DNA from: Kingdonia uniflora
Lineage: Eukaryota > Streptophyta > Magnoliopsida > Ranunculales > Circaeasteraceae
Length of the DNA stretch: 64,000 nt
Reading direction: 5' to 3'
Assembly: GCA_014058105.1 (NCBI GenBank)
Contig: JACGCM010000786.1
Location: forward strand, 1,302,001 to 1,366,000
Both the position numbers and the translations under genes were made by a program. This document shows, piece after piece, positions 17,278 to 28,543 of the stretch; position 1 is the first letter of the stretch, and each line of letters starts with the position of its first letter. The notes beneath the pieces are model-generated. The model was not told where the DNA came from and searched no databases. It worked only from the letters and a program-made list of their open reading frames with translations.

Positions 17278-17911
17278 TTATATGATGAGTTTTGCTGAAA
17301 TATATATATCTTATATTTCGCATAGAAGTTTGTATTGTGAAATTTTAGAAATTCGGCGAGAATGGTGAATTCAAACACTCCGAGATAAGATAGCATTTTT
17401 AAGAAATTTTCTCTCCTGCCGATAAACCGCGAGAATACACCGAGATAAAAGAACCTTCTCTCTCATGATACAATGGAAAACGTTGAATTCGAGTTGTGTA
17501 CGATTCGATTCAACCAAATAACACTTGAATAACTGATGTTGCCAAATGTCTAAGAGAGAGAAGAGAATATTCGAATGTGCGAGGAGGCGCAGGGGCTATT
17601 TGATGGTCCTAAGCACGCGAAGCCAGACACGTATGGCTTTCTAATGATGGTAGAGACTAATCCGTGCATATTTGAATATAACTATTGGTTTGAATCTCTT
17701 CAAACGGTCTCAACTTAAATACACTTCGACCCCGTTCACGTCAAACATAATTCGAAACGACAAAATAAAATATTATCAGACCGACCGATAGGGAGGTCTC
17801 TCTTGCACCAGTAACCTCCAAAAATCGGTGTCTTACTGGTTTCTAGCCATTAACTTTTAATTGGAGGGGTAGTTCTTTGCCTTCACACAAATTGAAACAA
17901 AAACAAAAAGA

Positions 17912-17985
17912 TTCCATTGCCGGGATTTGAACCCGGGTCGCCTAGGTGAAAGCCAGGTATCCTGACCGGGCTGGACTACAATGGA
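17912..17985 (-). tRNA. tRNA-Glu (anticodon TTC), copy 2
   Basis: Same as the copy at 17204-17277 except for one base in the anticodon stem, giving CCTGG/CTAGG with a G-T wobble in place of a Watson-Crick pair. All arms still fold, so it may be functional. It lies in the second unit of the tandem duplication. Confidence 0.85.
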
Positions 17986-18245
17986 TTACATGATGAGTTT
18001 TGCTGAAATATATATATATCTTATATTTCGCATAGAAGTTTGCATTGTGAAATTTTAGAAATTCGGTGAGAATGGTGAATTTAAATACTCCAATATAAGA
18101 TAGCATTTTTAAGAGATTTTCTCTCCTGCCGATAAACCACGAGAATACACCGAGATAAAAGAACCTTCTCTCTCATGATACAATGGAGAACGTTGAATTC
18201 GAGTTGTGTACAATTCGATTCAACCAAATAACACTTAAATAACTG

Positions 18246-18431
18246 ATGCTGCCAAATGTCAAAGAGAGAGAAGAGAATATTCGAATGTGCGAGGAGTCGG
18301 CGCAGGGGCTATTTAATGGTCCAAAGCACGCGAAGCCAGACACATATGGCTTTCTAATGCTGGTAGAGACTAATCCGTGCATATTTGAACATAACTATTG
18401 GTTTGAATCTCTTCAAACGGTCTCAACTTAA
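18246..18431 (+). CDS. Short conserved open stretch in the duplicated block, unidentified
   Basis: Copy 2 encodes 61 aa beginning MLPNVKEREENIRMCEE and containing LFNGPKHAKPDTYGFLM. The matching stretch in copy 1 (about 17536-17716) has TAA in place of the AAA codon at position 6, lacks one serine codon in frame, and is otherwise nearly identical. In-frame indels and mostly conservative changes hint at a coding past. I do not recognise a family, and it may be a gene fragment or chance. Confidence 0.3.
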   Translation: MLPNVKEREENIRMCEESAQGLFNGPKHAKPDTYGFLMLVETNPCIFEHNYWFESLQTVST

Positions 18432-18685
18432 ATACACTTCGACCCCATTCACGTCAAACATAATTCGAAACGACAAATATAAATATTATCAGACCGACCG
18501 ATAGGGAGGTCTCTTTTGCACCAATAACCTCCAAAAATCGGTGTCTGTCTTGACTAAAGCTTTTTTGCTTTCTAAAATACCATTTTTCATATGACTTTAT
18601 TTACTTTTTGTATCTCTTCAAATCTAGAAAATTGGAGGGGGGTATTACTGGTTTCTAGCTATTAACTTTAAACTTTCTCGAGTAA

Positions 18686-18694
18686 CCCCCCCCC

Positions 18695-18725
<31 letters not shown>

Positions 18726-18733
18726 ACACACAA
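18686..18733. repeat. Poly-C run followed by CA microsatellite
   Basis: Twenty-six C residues (18686-18711) run into about eleven CA units. Homopolymer length here is likely uncertain in the assembly. Confidence 0.95.
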
Positions 18734-19202
18734 ACTGATTCCTCAAATCTTTCCTTTATATCTCATATCCACATAACTATTAGTTAGTTTGCAGCGGTTT
18801 GCATATTTCTCTCTCACAAACTTAAAATTCCTACTCTAGATCTCAAGCTCTTTTGTTTCTCTTCCCAAAGCAAGAATGGTAAAATTTTCTTATTGTATAG
18901 AGGCGACTAAAAATCATAAACGAGTAATCTTGAAGAGGAACAACAATGGTTAAAACCATACACGGGTAATCTCTCTCTCTCTGTTTGTCTGTTTGTCTGT
19001 CTGTCTCTCTCAATTACATCGTCCAAAACATTTAAGTTGATTTTGAAGTTTTATCCAGTGAATGCTTTTAGACAATTCCTACCCTGAGATTGTGATTACA
19101 GAAGTAAAGCATGCATCTTCGATGTTTCTATGCTGCATTAATAGTCGAGATTTTACTCGTACATCTGGAGTATCTTTTCCAATTTGATGCCTCTTGAGTC
19201 TA

Positions 19203-19779
19203 CATCTTGTTAGGTTACGGCTCAAAAAAGAGGGAAGTCGTTCGAACGAGAAAGTTTTCGTTGAAGTCAGTCGAACGAAACTTATGTCGTTTGAACGAAA
19301 AATACTATGTTTATTTTGGTTTAAGTTCATTTTGAAGGGGATTTATTCTAAAGCGATAGTTTATCTCGTGATGCGTACTTCGCTAATGACCTAATAGAAA
19401 GTCTATAAATATAGAGTGTAAGTTAAAGACCTCTGTACAGGGAAAAATAGTTAGAAATAGAAAATAGAGAAATCTAGGGTTTTGCTATTGAAAGATTTAT
19501 TGGGTTTTCTTTCTAGGGTTTCTTGCTGGGGATTATCTGTAAGGGTAGATGTGAGGTTGAGTAATCTCTGGAACTTCTTGTAACCCAAAGTGATAATATA
19601 TTCGTCGTGCTTGTCGTGGGTGGTTTTGATCCTTTGGGGTTTCCACCTAATTTAAATTTTGTGTTTGTGTTTTATTGTCTTTGATTGACTTCTCCTGTTA
19701 GAGTTAGATCTTAAGTTATTGCTAATCGTATTGTGCGCTTCCGCGTTGCGATTTACCCCCTCAGTTTCCCAACACATCT
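19203..19779 (+). mobile_element. Solo LTR with 5-bp target duplication CATCT
   Basis: The LTR spans 19208-19774 (567 bp), begins TGTTAGG and ends CCCAACA, with the TGTT/AACA short inverted ends. CATCT flanks it directly on both sides (19203-19207 and 19775-19779). A TATA-like TCTATAAATATAGAG lies near 19399, followed by a T-rich leader. No internal retroelement sequence is present, so the element was reduced by LTR-LTR recombination. The 3' part (TTGTAACCCAAAG..., TTTCCACCTAA) resembles copia-type LTRs, but the lineage is inferred. Confidence 0.88.
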
Positions 19780-21343
19780 CATATGGTTCTCCCGTGACCT
19801 TCAATTTAAACTCCATGGTCAGGTTTGATTATTCCTTAAATTTGGCGTATCTCTACACAAAATAAAAAATAGGAGATTTAATCTTGTTGCTTTTGTAGTT
19901 GTTTATTGTTAGCTTCAAACTTGGAGGTATTGATTGTTGTTTATGTTGCTTTTCTTTCTTATTTGTGTTTTTGTTGTTGATACTTGCGTAATTGCACTGT
20001 AAGTTTTGGTCGTTAGAGTCTCAACATATTCATCTTCAATTAATTTTTTTTCGATTTTCCTGGCATGCGTCATTGAAGTTGTCTCTAAGCTAGTCGATGC
20101 TAGCCATTTCACGGCATGAAGGAAACATATTTTTGCCCTGCAGTGTCATCCGTGACCTTTAGCTTTCGGGCTGGCATGCAACAAAATAAATGTAGGATAA
20201 GGGAATTAAAGTGTAGTTGTTGGAGGGACTTATAATTGTGTTGCCATTTAGTCAGATGTTGAATTTGTTGTGTGGTTTTCATGCTGAGATGTTTAGTAGC
20301 AAGTGGGCATAAATATCGTGATACAGAAAAGTACGTTGTCGACACAGTGGAGATCTAGCCCGTAAGGGTGGTGGTGTTGATGTTAGAGCAGGGGGTGTAG
20401 ATTGGGGACGAGTATGACTCATGTTCGCATGCATGTATGGTTTCGGGTATGAGCATTTCCATATTTTGGTCACTATACTTCTCAATTCTAAGACAGTAAG
20501 GGCTTGAATATACCGAGTATCCATTTTCCTTTCAAATAAGGGTTAAATCGAAATTTTGGATACTATGTTCATTTGATATTGAACGAGGTGGATTATCATT
20601 TCTTCTTATTTTCACTTCTATCCTTGCATCATAACTCTTCATCTGATGACTACTTTAGATAATGTTTTTACTTTGTACAAATTGTTCTCCTTATGAAGGA
20701 AACCTTGGGCTCTGACAACATTTTATTGCACAATGAATTCAACTCCCATATGATTCCTTCCATAATCCGCCATTAAACTGTATGTTCAGATAAAACTCCA
20801 TACAATAATCAAAAGTTGAATGGTTTAACTTTGAGTATAGTGAGAATTTCAAATGTACATGTCATGTGAAGGATTATGACTTCGAAGTTGCAAATGTATT
20901 GTAGTTACTAATAAAGTTATTTGTATGTTTTACCGGCAAATATTCTTTGTTAGACCAATCATAATATACGGATGGGTTAGCTAGTAAAATATTTGCTTGA
21001 GTTGTTAGTGTAAATAGAAATTGGAACAAACAAATTTGCGGTCCCACCGGCACCCAGTATACTAGTTAAATATCTGACTGTTTGAACATGAAGCCATGTT
21101 ATTCACCACAATTTTTAAAGAAATAACAAAAAGCCCATTAAAAAACCCTATGTCCAAACATCAATTGAATGCAATAAAATGAGAATAAGAAGATGAAAAC
21201 ACACACTCATCATACAGCCTCGGCATGAGGCTGTGCAACATGTGTGACAGCCCGACATGAGAGTGTGCGACATGTGTGACGGCACGGGGCTCGAAAGGAA
21301 AATTGCCTAGAGAAGAAGACAAAATTGCTTAGCCCAAAGAAAA
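19780..21343. other. Intergenic, no gene recognised
   Basis: AT-rich sequence with only short open stretches lacking family motifs. A small local repeat of GACATG and TGTGCGACATGTGTGAC type lies near 21220-21280. I see no tRNA, LTR pair or coding domain. Confidence 0.5.
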
Positions 21344-21349
21344 CTATAT

Positions 21350-21398
<49 letters not shown>
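21344..21398. repeat. AT microsatellite
   Basis: About 26 TA units with a single AA interruption near 21362. Confidence 0.95.
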
Positions 21399-21401
<3 letters not shown>

Positions 21402-21965
21402 TCCAACCCAGTTCAAATTCGGCCACAAAACTAAACCTATTATACAATGCCCATAAACCAAATATTCAACTTCTTAAAACAAGACCCAGTACTACAAAAA
21501 AAGAAATTAAAAAAAAAAAATCAATTTTTTTCCGTAGAATGCCTTATAAAAGCCAAGGCCGGCCCTGCCGTCATACCACATTTATCTTGATAATTGCGAC
21601 TTGGGGATCCCGTACGTGCCGGCAAACACTCCAGCTCTGGCAGTTCTGCAAGCAACAAGATTGGTTGTCTACCGGTTTCGGCAGAAAATGATATAAGCTA
21701 TGTATAAAACTACTGCATAACTATTTCTACTCAAATATATGTAGTCTTTCAAACAAAAAAATAGCGATCGTCGTTTTTAAATTCGGCCAAAAAAAAAAAA
21801 AAAAAAAGGTCCAATTCTGTATCCTATCCTATTAACGCAGCTGTGGTCACTGTTAGACATGATAACACTTTCTTACTCGGACCCCGACTTGGGCCTTTAG
21901 CTAGACCAGAGTTGTGTGTTTTAAATAGAGCTCCCTCCACTTTCTCGTCTCCCCACTCATAAAAA

Positions 21966-23766
21966 ATGTCGTCATATATGTGTGACGACAGCGGCAATTT
22001 AATGGCGATTGCTCAACAAGTGATCAATCAGAAACAACAACTAGAACAACAACAACAACTACTACTAGAGCAAGAGGAGAAGAATAAACAACATCAGCAA
22101 CAACAACAACAACAACAACAACAACAACGACAGGTAAACATTACCGTTAGTGGAACCCACACCAACTCCATCGACGTCAATCCACCATCCGAATTCTACG
22201 ACCCATTCTCCGGTTTGGGTCACAATGACTCGACCGGGTTCAGGTTCCCAGATTTGGGTGACGCCGGTTCGACTGAGTTCGAAACGGACGAGTGGTTGCA
22301 GAGTTTGTTTGACACCACCACCACGACAACAACAACAACGGAGAACTCAAAGCTTCACTCGTGGCACAACAACACTGAGTTCACTCAGTTCGGAACCTCC
22401 GAGTCGACTCAGTTCGATCTCTCCCCTTCTCCGTCAGATCTCAGTCGTTTACTCTTCTCGGATTGCCGGAAAACCGCCCATGATTCACCGAGTCCACCGC
22501 CGGCAAAGATCGCGAGGGTTTCTCTGCCAGAGGTAGCAAAGGAGATCGAAATCGCCGACTCAACTCATGGTCATCCTCAAAGCTCTTGAAATCGCTCATC
22601 AATTGTTCCGGAATCGTTGATTCCGATCCTGACTGGGCTGCGATCTCACTGATTCAACTCAGGAAGCATGTGAATGAACGCGGCAGTCCCGTCGAAAGAC
22701 TAGGTTTTACGTTTTGAATGCACTTCAGAGTCGAATATCTTCGAATATGATGCAAAATTTAGCAATGGTGGATGTGTCTCTGGAGAATTTTGCAAACACT
22801 TATGCAGCTTTTAGTGAAGCTTGCCATACTCAAAGTTTGCACACTTAACCGCGAATCAGGAGATTCTCGAAGCGACAAAATCAGCAAGTATGATACACAT
22901 TATTGATTTTGGAATCGTTAATGGAGTTCAATGGCCTGCGCTTCTACAATGTTTCGCAACTCGTTCTACTGGAAAACCCTCAAGAATACGAATCTCAGGC
23001 AAGATAAGAGCTAATCCAGAAGGCGATATATCTATTAGCTTTAGGATATGTTTTCAATCCCAATTGATATTTCTTATGTTTGCTTGTGGCAGGTATCCCT
23101 GTGCCCTTTCTGGGGAAGGCTCCGTCGAGGTTTCTAATGGCAACGGGAAATCGTCTCCTTGAATTCGCTAAAGCATTTGATCTCAATATTGAGTATGAAC
23201 CGATTTTAACACCGATTCAGGAGCTGGACCATTCGTGTTTCAAATTAGACCAGGGTGACACAGTGGTCGTTAATTTCGTGCTTCAGCTTTATAATCTGTT
23301 GGATGAAACACCAATTGCAGTGGAGAGGGCACTTCGGCTAGCGAAAGCGCTTAATCCAACGATAGTTACATTAGCTGAGTATGAAGTAAGTTTGAACAAT
23401 GTGGACTTCTTAGACAGATTCAAGAATGCATTGTCATACTTCAAAGCTGTTTTCGAGTCGATTGATTCATGTTTTGCGCGAAAAGCAGAAGAGCGTCTTA
23501 GGATTGAGAAATATTTGTTTGGACAACGTATAGCCTGCATTGTCGGGTCAACGATAACTGAAAGAACTGAGAAGAAAGAACAATGGAAAGCTATAATGGA
23601 GAATTGTGGTTTCCAGAAGATTCAAATAAGCCACTACTCCGTAAGTCAGGCGGATCATCTTCTCTCGAACTACAGTCCTAAGTTTTCTTATGTGGAAAGG
23701 GATCGCGCGTATCTCTCAATTACTTGGGGAGAGGTAGAAGTTATTACTGTTACATTATGGCATTGA
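21966..23766 (+). pseudogene. SCARECROW-LIKE 4/7-type GRAS transcription factor, frame-disrupted
   Basis: The start MSSYMCDDSGNLMAIAQQVI is followed by a long polyglutamine tract, a D/E-rich region (TDEWLQSLF) and SPSDLSRLLF, as in SCL4/SCL7. The GRAS domain follows: leucine repeat with ALEIAHQLF and SDPDWAAISLIQLRKHV, the VHIID equivalent IHIIDFGIVNGVQWPALLQ, the PFYRE-type region (LYNLLDETPIAVERALRLAK) and a SAW end at ITVTLWH. Between about 22570 and 22835 at least three one-base frame changes are needed, so the full protein cannot be made as read. From IHIIDF onward the frame is clean apart from 22999-23092, which behaves like a GC-AG intron (CTCAG|GCAAGA to GGCAG|GTATCC) joining ISG to IPVP. 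The family regulates stress and growth genes in the nucleus. Assembly error is possible. Confidence 0.8.
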
Positions 23767-24898
23767 GTTTCCTTTAGTCTGAAACTAATGTTAGAGCTGC
23801 ACCTACTCACAACTGGTTACTGTATGAAGAAATTTCCATTTGGGTTAGTGTAAATCTTTTGTTAGGGAGATTATTTTGCAAGTCCTGCAATAGAAGTGTT
23901 AAGTAGTTTCCATGGCTTGTTGATTGCTCAATTTCTGTCATCGAATCAAATTTACATATGGATTTTCTTTCAGTTTGTGGAGATACTGTATCATTTATTC
24001 AAATTTTGCATGCCACATAAGAAGCGAAAGTGGCCTTAAGCAAATTGGGTTTAGTTGTTTTTTCATTGTCATCTTCTTAAAATTGAGTTTATAAGTTGCC
24101 CTTTCGAGGGTGACTTTCCAAAATTGCCTTAGAGCACCTGTAGCAGTTAGGTGAAAGCCTTTTCCTACTTTTTATTACCCAATTTGATATAAGAATTCAT
24201 GATTTTAATCTATGCATCCCTGAGACGAAACCCTAACCTATGTTTCAACACCCGATTTGATACGGATTATCAAATGGAGCCGTTGCCGGGGATGCAATAG
24301 ATTTACAAAATAGTGTCTCTATTATTAAATTAGTGTTCCCTTTGACGAGTTTTCGCTTTATATTCGTAAGTATTGATATTTTTTTTCTCTGTTGTTGTAT
24401 TTGTTTTATTTGTTGTTTGCCAGGAGTTTTGTTTTTATTTGTTGCGAGGCGTGTTGTTTGCTTATTTGTTTTTCTCTCTAAACTTTCCACAAAAACAGAC
24501 TCTCGCACACTTTCTCTTTATCTCTAAAAAACCCCATCTCCCACAAAAATTATCCATCTCTCTCGCTCAAGGTTTCATGATCTAAGCTTGGTTTTATCGA
24601 TCTAGACTTGTGGAATCGTCGATTTAAGTTGGGATTTCAGGTCGGGCTTGGTTGCAATTATCTTATTACCTGCAATAGTCAAACATACTTCAATTAGGCC
24701 CAGTAAAACATAAAATAAGGTCATAGATAATGCAAATTAAATGACAAAAATGAGCATTTTTCATGCATACCAATAACCAGGTGGATGTGTTTATATTAGT
24801 GATTGAATTTTTTTTACTAATTTACTTGGAATATAAATGGTTTTGACTGAATTTGCCACTTGAAATTGGTTGTTGTTTTCATTATGTTGTATTGTTAA
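23767..24898 (+). other. 3' flank of the GRAS relic and possible retroelement junction
   Basis: No coding domain was seen. At about 24275 the string GGAGCCGTTGCCGGGGA resembles the primer-binding region next to LTRs in some Ty3/gypsy elements (GCCGTTGCCGGGGA). No matching LTR was found, so it is at most an isolated relic. The rest is T-rich. Confidence 0.35.
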
Positions 24899-25317
24899 AT
24901 TGTCGATCTACAAGGAACCTCGACAATTCGCAAATGTTTTTTGTCGATTAGTATAAGGTAATCGACAATTCTGAGACATTCTACGAGGTAATTTTGGTTG
25001 GGATGCGCATTAATCGACAATAAGTACCTACTCATGCTTGTATAACATTCTTGACAACATTGGGCATTCGACAATTTAAGTATCAAAAATACAATTTATC
25101 AACATTACAATGGATATAAACTGACACTTCTATACCATCGTAATGTAAAAACTAAGAAGGGCAATGTGGTTACAATACCATACAAGAGTTGTTCAAATAG
25201 TTTATGAATATCTAAATAATGAAAGGAATCCCATAATGAAATACATAGATCATTAAGCGGGGAAAAAAACAACAACAACAACCAAATATAACATATCTCT
25301 TTCTGATTTTCCTAGAT
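24899..25317. repeat. TTGTCGA/TCGACAA motif cluster, left part
   Basis: Six copies of TTGTCGAW or its reverse complement lie within about 180 bp, near 24900, 24920, 24941, 24961, 25013 and 25067, in both orientations. Such dense short motifs resemble transposase-binding subterminal repeats of CACTA or similar DNA transposons. A second cluster begins after the gypsy insertion, and the two parts were adjacent before that insertion. Confidence 0.6.
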
Positions 25318-25322
25318 GTCGT

Positions 25323-25769
25323 TGTAATGGCATGTTTTTCGGAATGATATTTTTTGCCAATACTTTTTATTAGGATGGTGAAATAATAAGCTAAGACAAA
25401 TAAGATTTTACGTAAAAACTCAATAAAAGCTGAGAAAAACCACGACCTCGAGGAGGATTTTAATGTAAAAACCAATAGGTTGCTAGTTATTACAAGTTAT
25501 GGGATAATAATAAAGTAAGGAAGAGTGAATAGTAAAGTTGTGGGGGGTGAATAATCTATTTTTTGCCTATATTTATAGTAGATACAGACAATTTATAAAA
25601 AGAAAAAAATAGTTTCCAATTTTGGGGGTAGTGGGCGAACTTCGTGGATCTCTAATGGCTCTTTCTTGACCAGTCACAATGGCTACTTTTAGTAGGTCGA
25701 CGACTTGTGGTATCTTCGACTATGCTATGTTGGCTTATCCTTATCAAATCTGGGGAATATGCTACTACA
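25323..25769 (-). repeat. 3' LTR of the gypsy element
   Basis: Plus-strand ends are TGTAATGG...CTACTACA. It pairs with 28070-28538 over its whole length, sharing for example TAATAAGCTAAGACAAATAA and TCTTTCTTGACCAG. Confidence 0.88.
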
Positions 25770-26443
25770 ATCGCCCCATTCTCGACAAAAGTATTTGTGG
25801 TTGTGTCGGGAAGAAAGTGGAATCCAAAGGGGTTGCCGAATGTCTGAGAAAGTCTGCATGTTGTCATTTCTGAGGTCAAAGTAAAGTGAACCTGATCATG
25901 TCTTTCCCGATGAGCAATTAATGCAGAACATTGGATTTGGAAAAGGTAAGTAAAGTATAAATAGGTGGTGTAAAGAAGGATTAAGTTGTGGTTTAGTTGG
26001 AAAGATGTCGCCCCAAGTGTGGTGCAGCAAACGGATTGGTTTTGGCGTAAGTGGAGTTTTGGATTAGGTGTTATGTGGCCGGAATTTACGCCGGAGAAGG
26101 TGTATTTTCGAATCATTTGAATTGGATTGGTTTTGGCAGGAAACAAGTAAAGTGTAGTCGAGAACTATGTGGTTCCTGAACTTCGACAAAAAGATATGTT
26201 AGTACAATAATCGATGTTAGGACTTAGAAAAAAATAATAATGATAAATTATATCGAGAAATGAATGTAGTAAGTGTGTTAGGGTAGTAAAAATATTCATA
26301 AGATAATAATGATAATAACGAGAGAATGATGTGTTGGAGAGTAAACTCGATAACTATATGTAGATGAATACATGAACGTTTATAATGTATTAGATATGAT
26401 AGATACTAATTGTTGTAAAAAGTAGAATCTGATTTTCAGGCTC

Positions 26444-27240
26444 TTAAAAATGGTTGAACCAATTCAAATCGATGATAAAGATATATACGAGAGCCTTGAA
26501 GATTGATCTTTCAACATTTTGGTGATGAGTCGCTGGTAAGTGGCTCCTGCATTCTTTAGCCCGAAAAGGCATTACTGTGTAACAGCAAAGACCTTTTTCT
26601 ATAATAAAAGTTATTTTTTCCTGATCTTCTTCCACGAGATGAACCTGATTGTAACCGAAAGCTGCATCTATCATTGAAAGAAGTTCGTGTCCGGCAACCG
26701 AGTCGAGGAGTTACGGGATCATTGGGAGGGGAAAGTTATCTTTTGGGGTAAACTTGTTGGGTTTTGTAAAAAATCAACATAGACTCTGATTTTCCCATTT
26801 TTCTCAAGGACTGCCACTATGTTAGAAACCCATTATGGATATTTGGCTTTCTTGATAAATCATACTCTAAGGAGTTTATCGATCTCCTCATTAACGACTT
26901 CCGAAAGGCAGGGAGCTAGATTTCGACTCTTTTGCACGACTGCTTTGTTATTTTGAAGAAGGTTGAGTTTGTAGCATGTGATTGAATGATGAATACCGGG
27001 AATTTCTTAGAAGGACCATGCAAAGATGTCGACGTTTTTCTTAAAAAATTGGATCATGCTTTCTTTCTCATCGGAAGATAGGTTGGAGCCAATGAAGGTA
27101 TTACGCCCGGGCCCATTGAGCTCAATGGATTTTGCTACCTCGGTGGCGTGCTGCTCGAATGTGGGTGGTAGTTCCCGATGTAGCTGCCATGCCTTGAGAA
27201 GTTTCGTCGTATGAGACTTGGTGGTGGTGTTATCGCACAT
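26444..27240 (-). pseudogene. Ty3/gypsy reverse transcriptase relic and upstream linker
   Basis: The stretch 27240-27007 reads as the region between protease and RT (VAKSIELNGPGRNTFIGSNL, then NVDIFAWSF). RT signatures follow at 26674-26444: MIDAAFGYNQVHLVEEDQEK and a damaged LCCYTVMPFRAK (usually PFGLKNA). Frames between the blocks are shifted and stops are present. The IELNGP and FAWS wording suggests the Tat/Ogre-like side of gypsy, which is inference. Confidence 0.8.
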
Positions 27241-27518
27241 ATGTGTAACTGTTCGACTGCCTTTGATTTAGTAGACTCCTTGATCCGTTGGAAATCTTAA
27301 TGCCAAGTAAAATATAGATGGTACTGCTTTAATCGAATGTAACCAACTTTGCCCTTAAATTCCCAAATATTTGGACTTAGCGTTGATGACTATGAATTTA
27401 ACAAAGGTAGTTTATGATCCTGCCTGAACGGGCAGTGTGATTTCTCTTGTTGCCAATTCTCTTAAACCGTTGAAACCTGTGACTGTTATTGTCAAAGCTT
27501 TCACAAAATCTTTAAGTC

Positions 27519-27815
27519 CTAGCACCTCAAATTGCCCTTCTGAATAAAACATCCGTGACACTTCCTGTATCGATGAGAAGCGTGTGTAGGTGCTGAGGAT
27601 GTAAGTCTGAAGTATCGAGAAGCCCTGTCCAGATTTCTAGATCTAGATCGAGAAGTTTGATATCTTTCTTCTCTTGGTTGATCATCTTTTTGGGTCGCTC
27701 TAGATCGATGATCACTTTGGGCTTGTGGAGGTGACGTTTGACGGCCAGTGAGTCGATCTTGAGTTCTCCATAATTTCTCCATCTCTTTCTGATGTGTCTG
27801 ACTTTGTTGGTCCAT
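27519..27815 (-). pseudogene. Ty3/gypsy gag-protease relic
   Basis: One frame contains HTLLIDTGSVTDVLFRRAI, the retropepsin active site (DTGS followed by VLF). An overlapping frame holds a charged Gag-like stretch (EMEKLWRTQDRL). The protein is frame-broken. It lies upstream of the RT relic in minus-strand order, as expected. Confidence 0.75.
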
Positions 27816-28069
27816 GGATATCCTTATTTTGTCTTTTTCTACTTGAAGAGCCTAAGCGTAAATGCGCCGATCTTCTAACCTCTAGACTTGATCAGTTTTT
27901 ATTTATCTCTGTAATTCGATCACTGCACCGTGCATATTGATAGTTTCTGGCTGATTTTGTGATTCCTCAGCGTACTAGAATGACTTCGAAGATTCATATT
28001 TGTCATCGGATTATTTTTAGATCAGGGATGGTCAAGAAAAGTGTGGTATTTCTCACATACGACGCCAAT

Positions 28070-28538
28070 TGTAAAGAAGTGTTTTCCGGAGGGATAATCT
28101 TCACCAATACTTTTTGTAAGGATGGTGTAATAATAAGCTAAGACAAATAAGATTTTACGTGGAAACTCAGTAAAAGCTGAGAAAAACCATGGCCTCGATG
28201 AGGATTTTGATGTAAAATTTAATAGGTTGCTAATTATTTCAAGTTATGAGATGATAATAAAGTAAGGAATAGTAAATAGTAAAGTAGTGGGGGGTGAATA
28301 ATTTATTCTCTGCCTGTATTTATAGTAGATACAAGCAGTTTACAAAAAGAAAAATAGTTTTCTATTTTAGGGGCAGTGGGCGAACTTCGCGGATTTTTAA
28401 CGGCTCTTTCTTGACCAGACGCAACGACTACTTTTAGTAGGTCAAAGACTTGTGGTATCTTCGACTATGCAGTGCTGACTGTCTTCAACTATGCTATACT
28501 GGCTTACCCTTGTCGAATCTAAGGAATATGCTACTACA
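28070..28538 (-). repeat. 5' LTR of the gypsy element
   Basis: Plus-strand ends are TGTAAAGAAG...CTACTACA. It adjoins the primer-binding-like sequence on its inner side (about 28050-28069). Confidence 0.88.
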
Positions 28539-28543
28539 GTCGT

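Larger units (their letters stand above)
17161..18546. repeat. Tandem duplication of a ~675-bp block, each copy with tRNA-Glu
   Basis: Copy 1 is about 17161-17834 and copy 2 about 17871-18546, in direct orientation. They start at TAGTTCTTTGCCTTCACA and end at CCAAAAATCGGTGTCT. They differ by scattered substitutions and small indels. Both contain tRNA-Glu and an open stretch (ENIRMCEE, then LFNGPKHAKPDTYGFLM). The sequence TTACTGGTTTCTAGCNATTAACTTT follows copy 1 and recurs at about 18646, so the duplicated unit was probably larger and then partly deleted. Confidence 0.9.
25318..28543 (-). mobile_element. Deleted Ty3/gypsy LTR retrotransposon with TSD GTCGT
   Basis: GTCGT flanks the element (25318-25322 and 28539-28543). 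LTRs are at 25323-25769 and 28070-28538. Coding relics read on the minus strand, so the 5' LTR is the right one. Just inside it, the minus strand reads ATTGGCGTCGTATGTGAGAA, like the TTGGCGCCGTCTGTGGGAA primer-binding region of many plant gypsy elements. A purine-rich GAGAATGGGGCGAT precedes the left (3') LTR on the minus strand. The total of about 3.2 kb is far below a complete element: gag is reduced, and RNase H and integrase are absent or unrecognisable. The LTRs differ by many substitutions and a roughly 20-bp length difference, so the insertion is old. Confidence 0.88.

Noticed and set aside
24272..24290. Primer-binding-like GCCGTTGCCGGGGA as proof of a second gypsy element
   Set aside because: No adjoining LTR, no coding relic and no partner repeat were found, so it is only noted in the flank entry.
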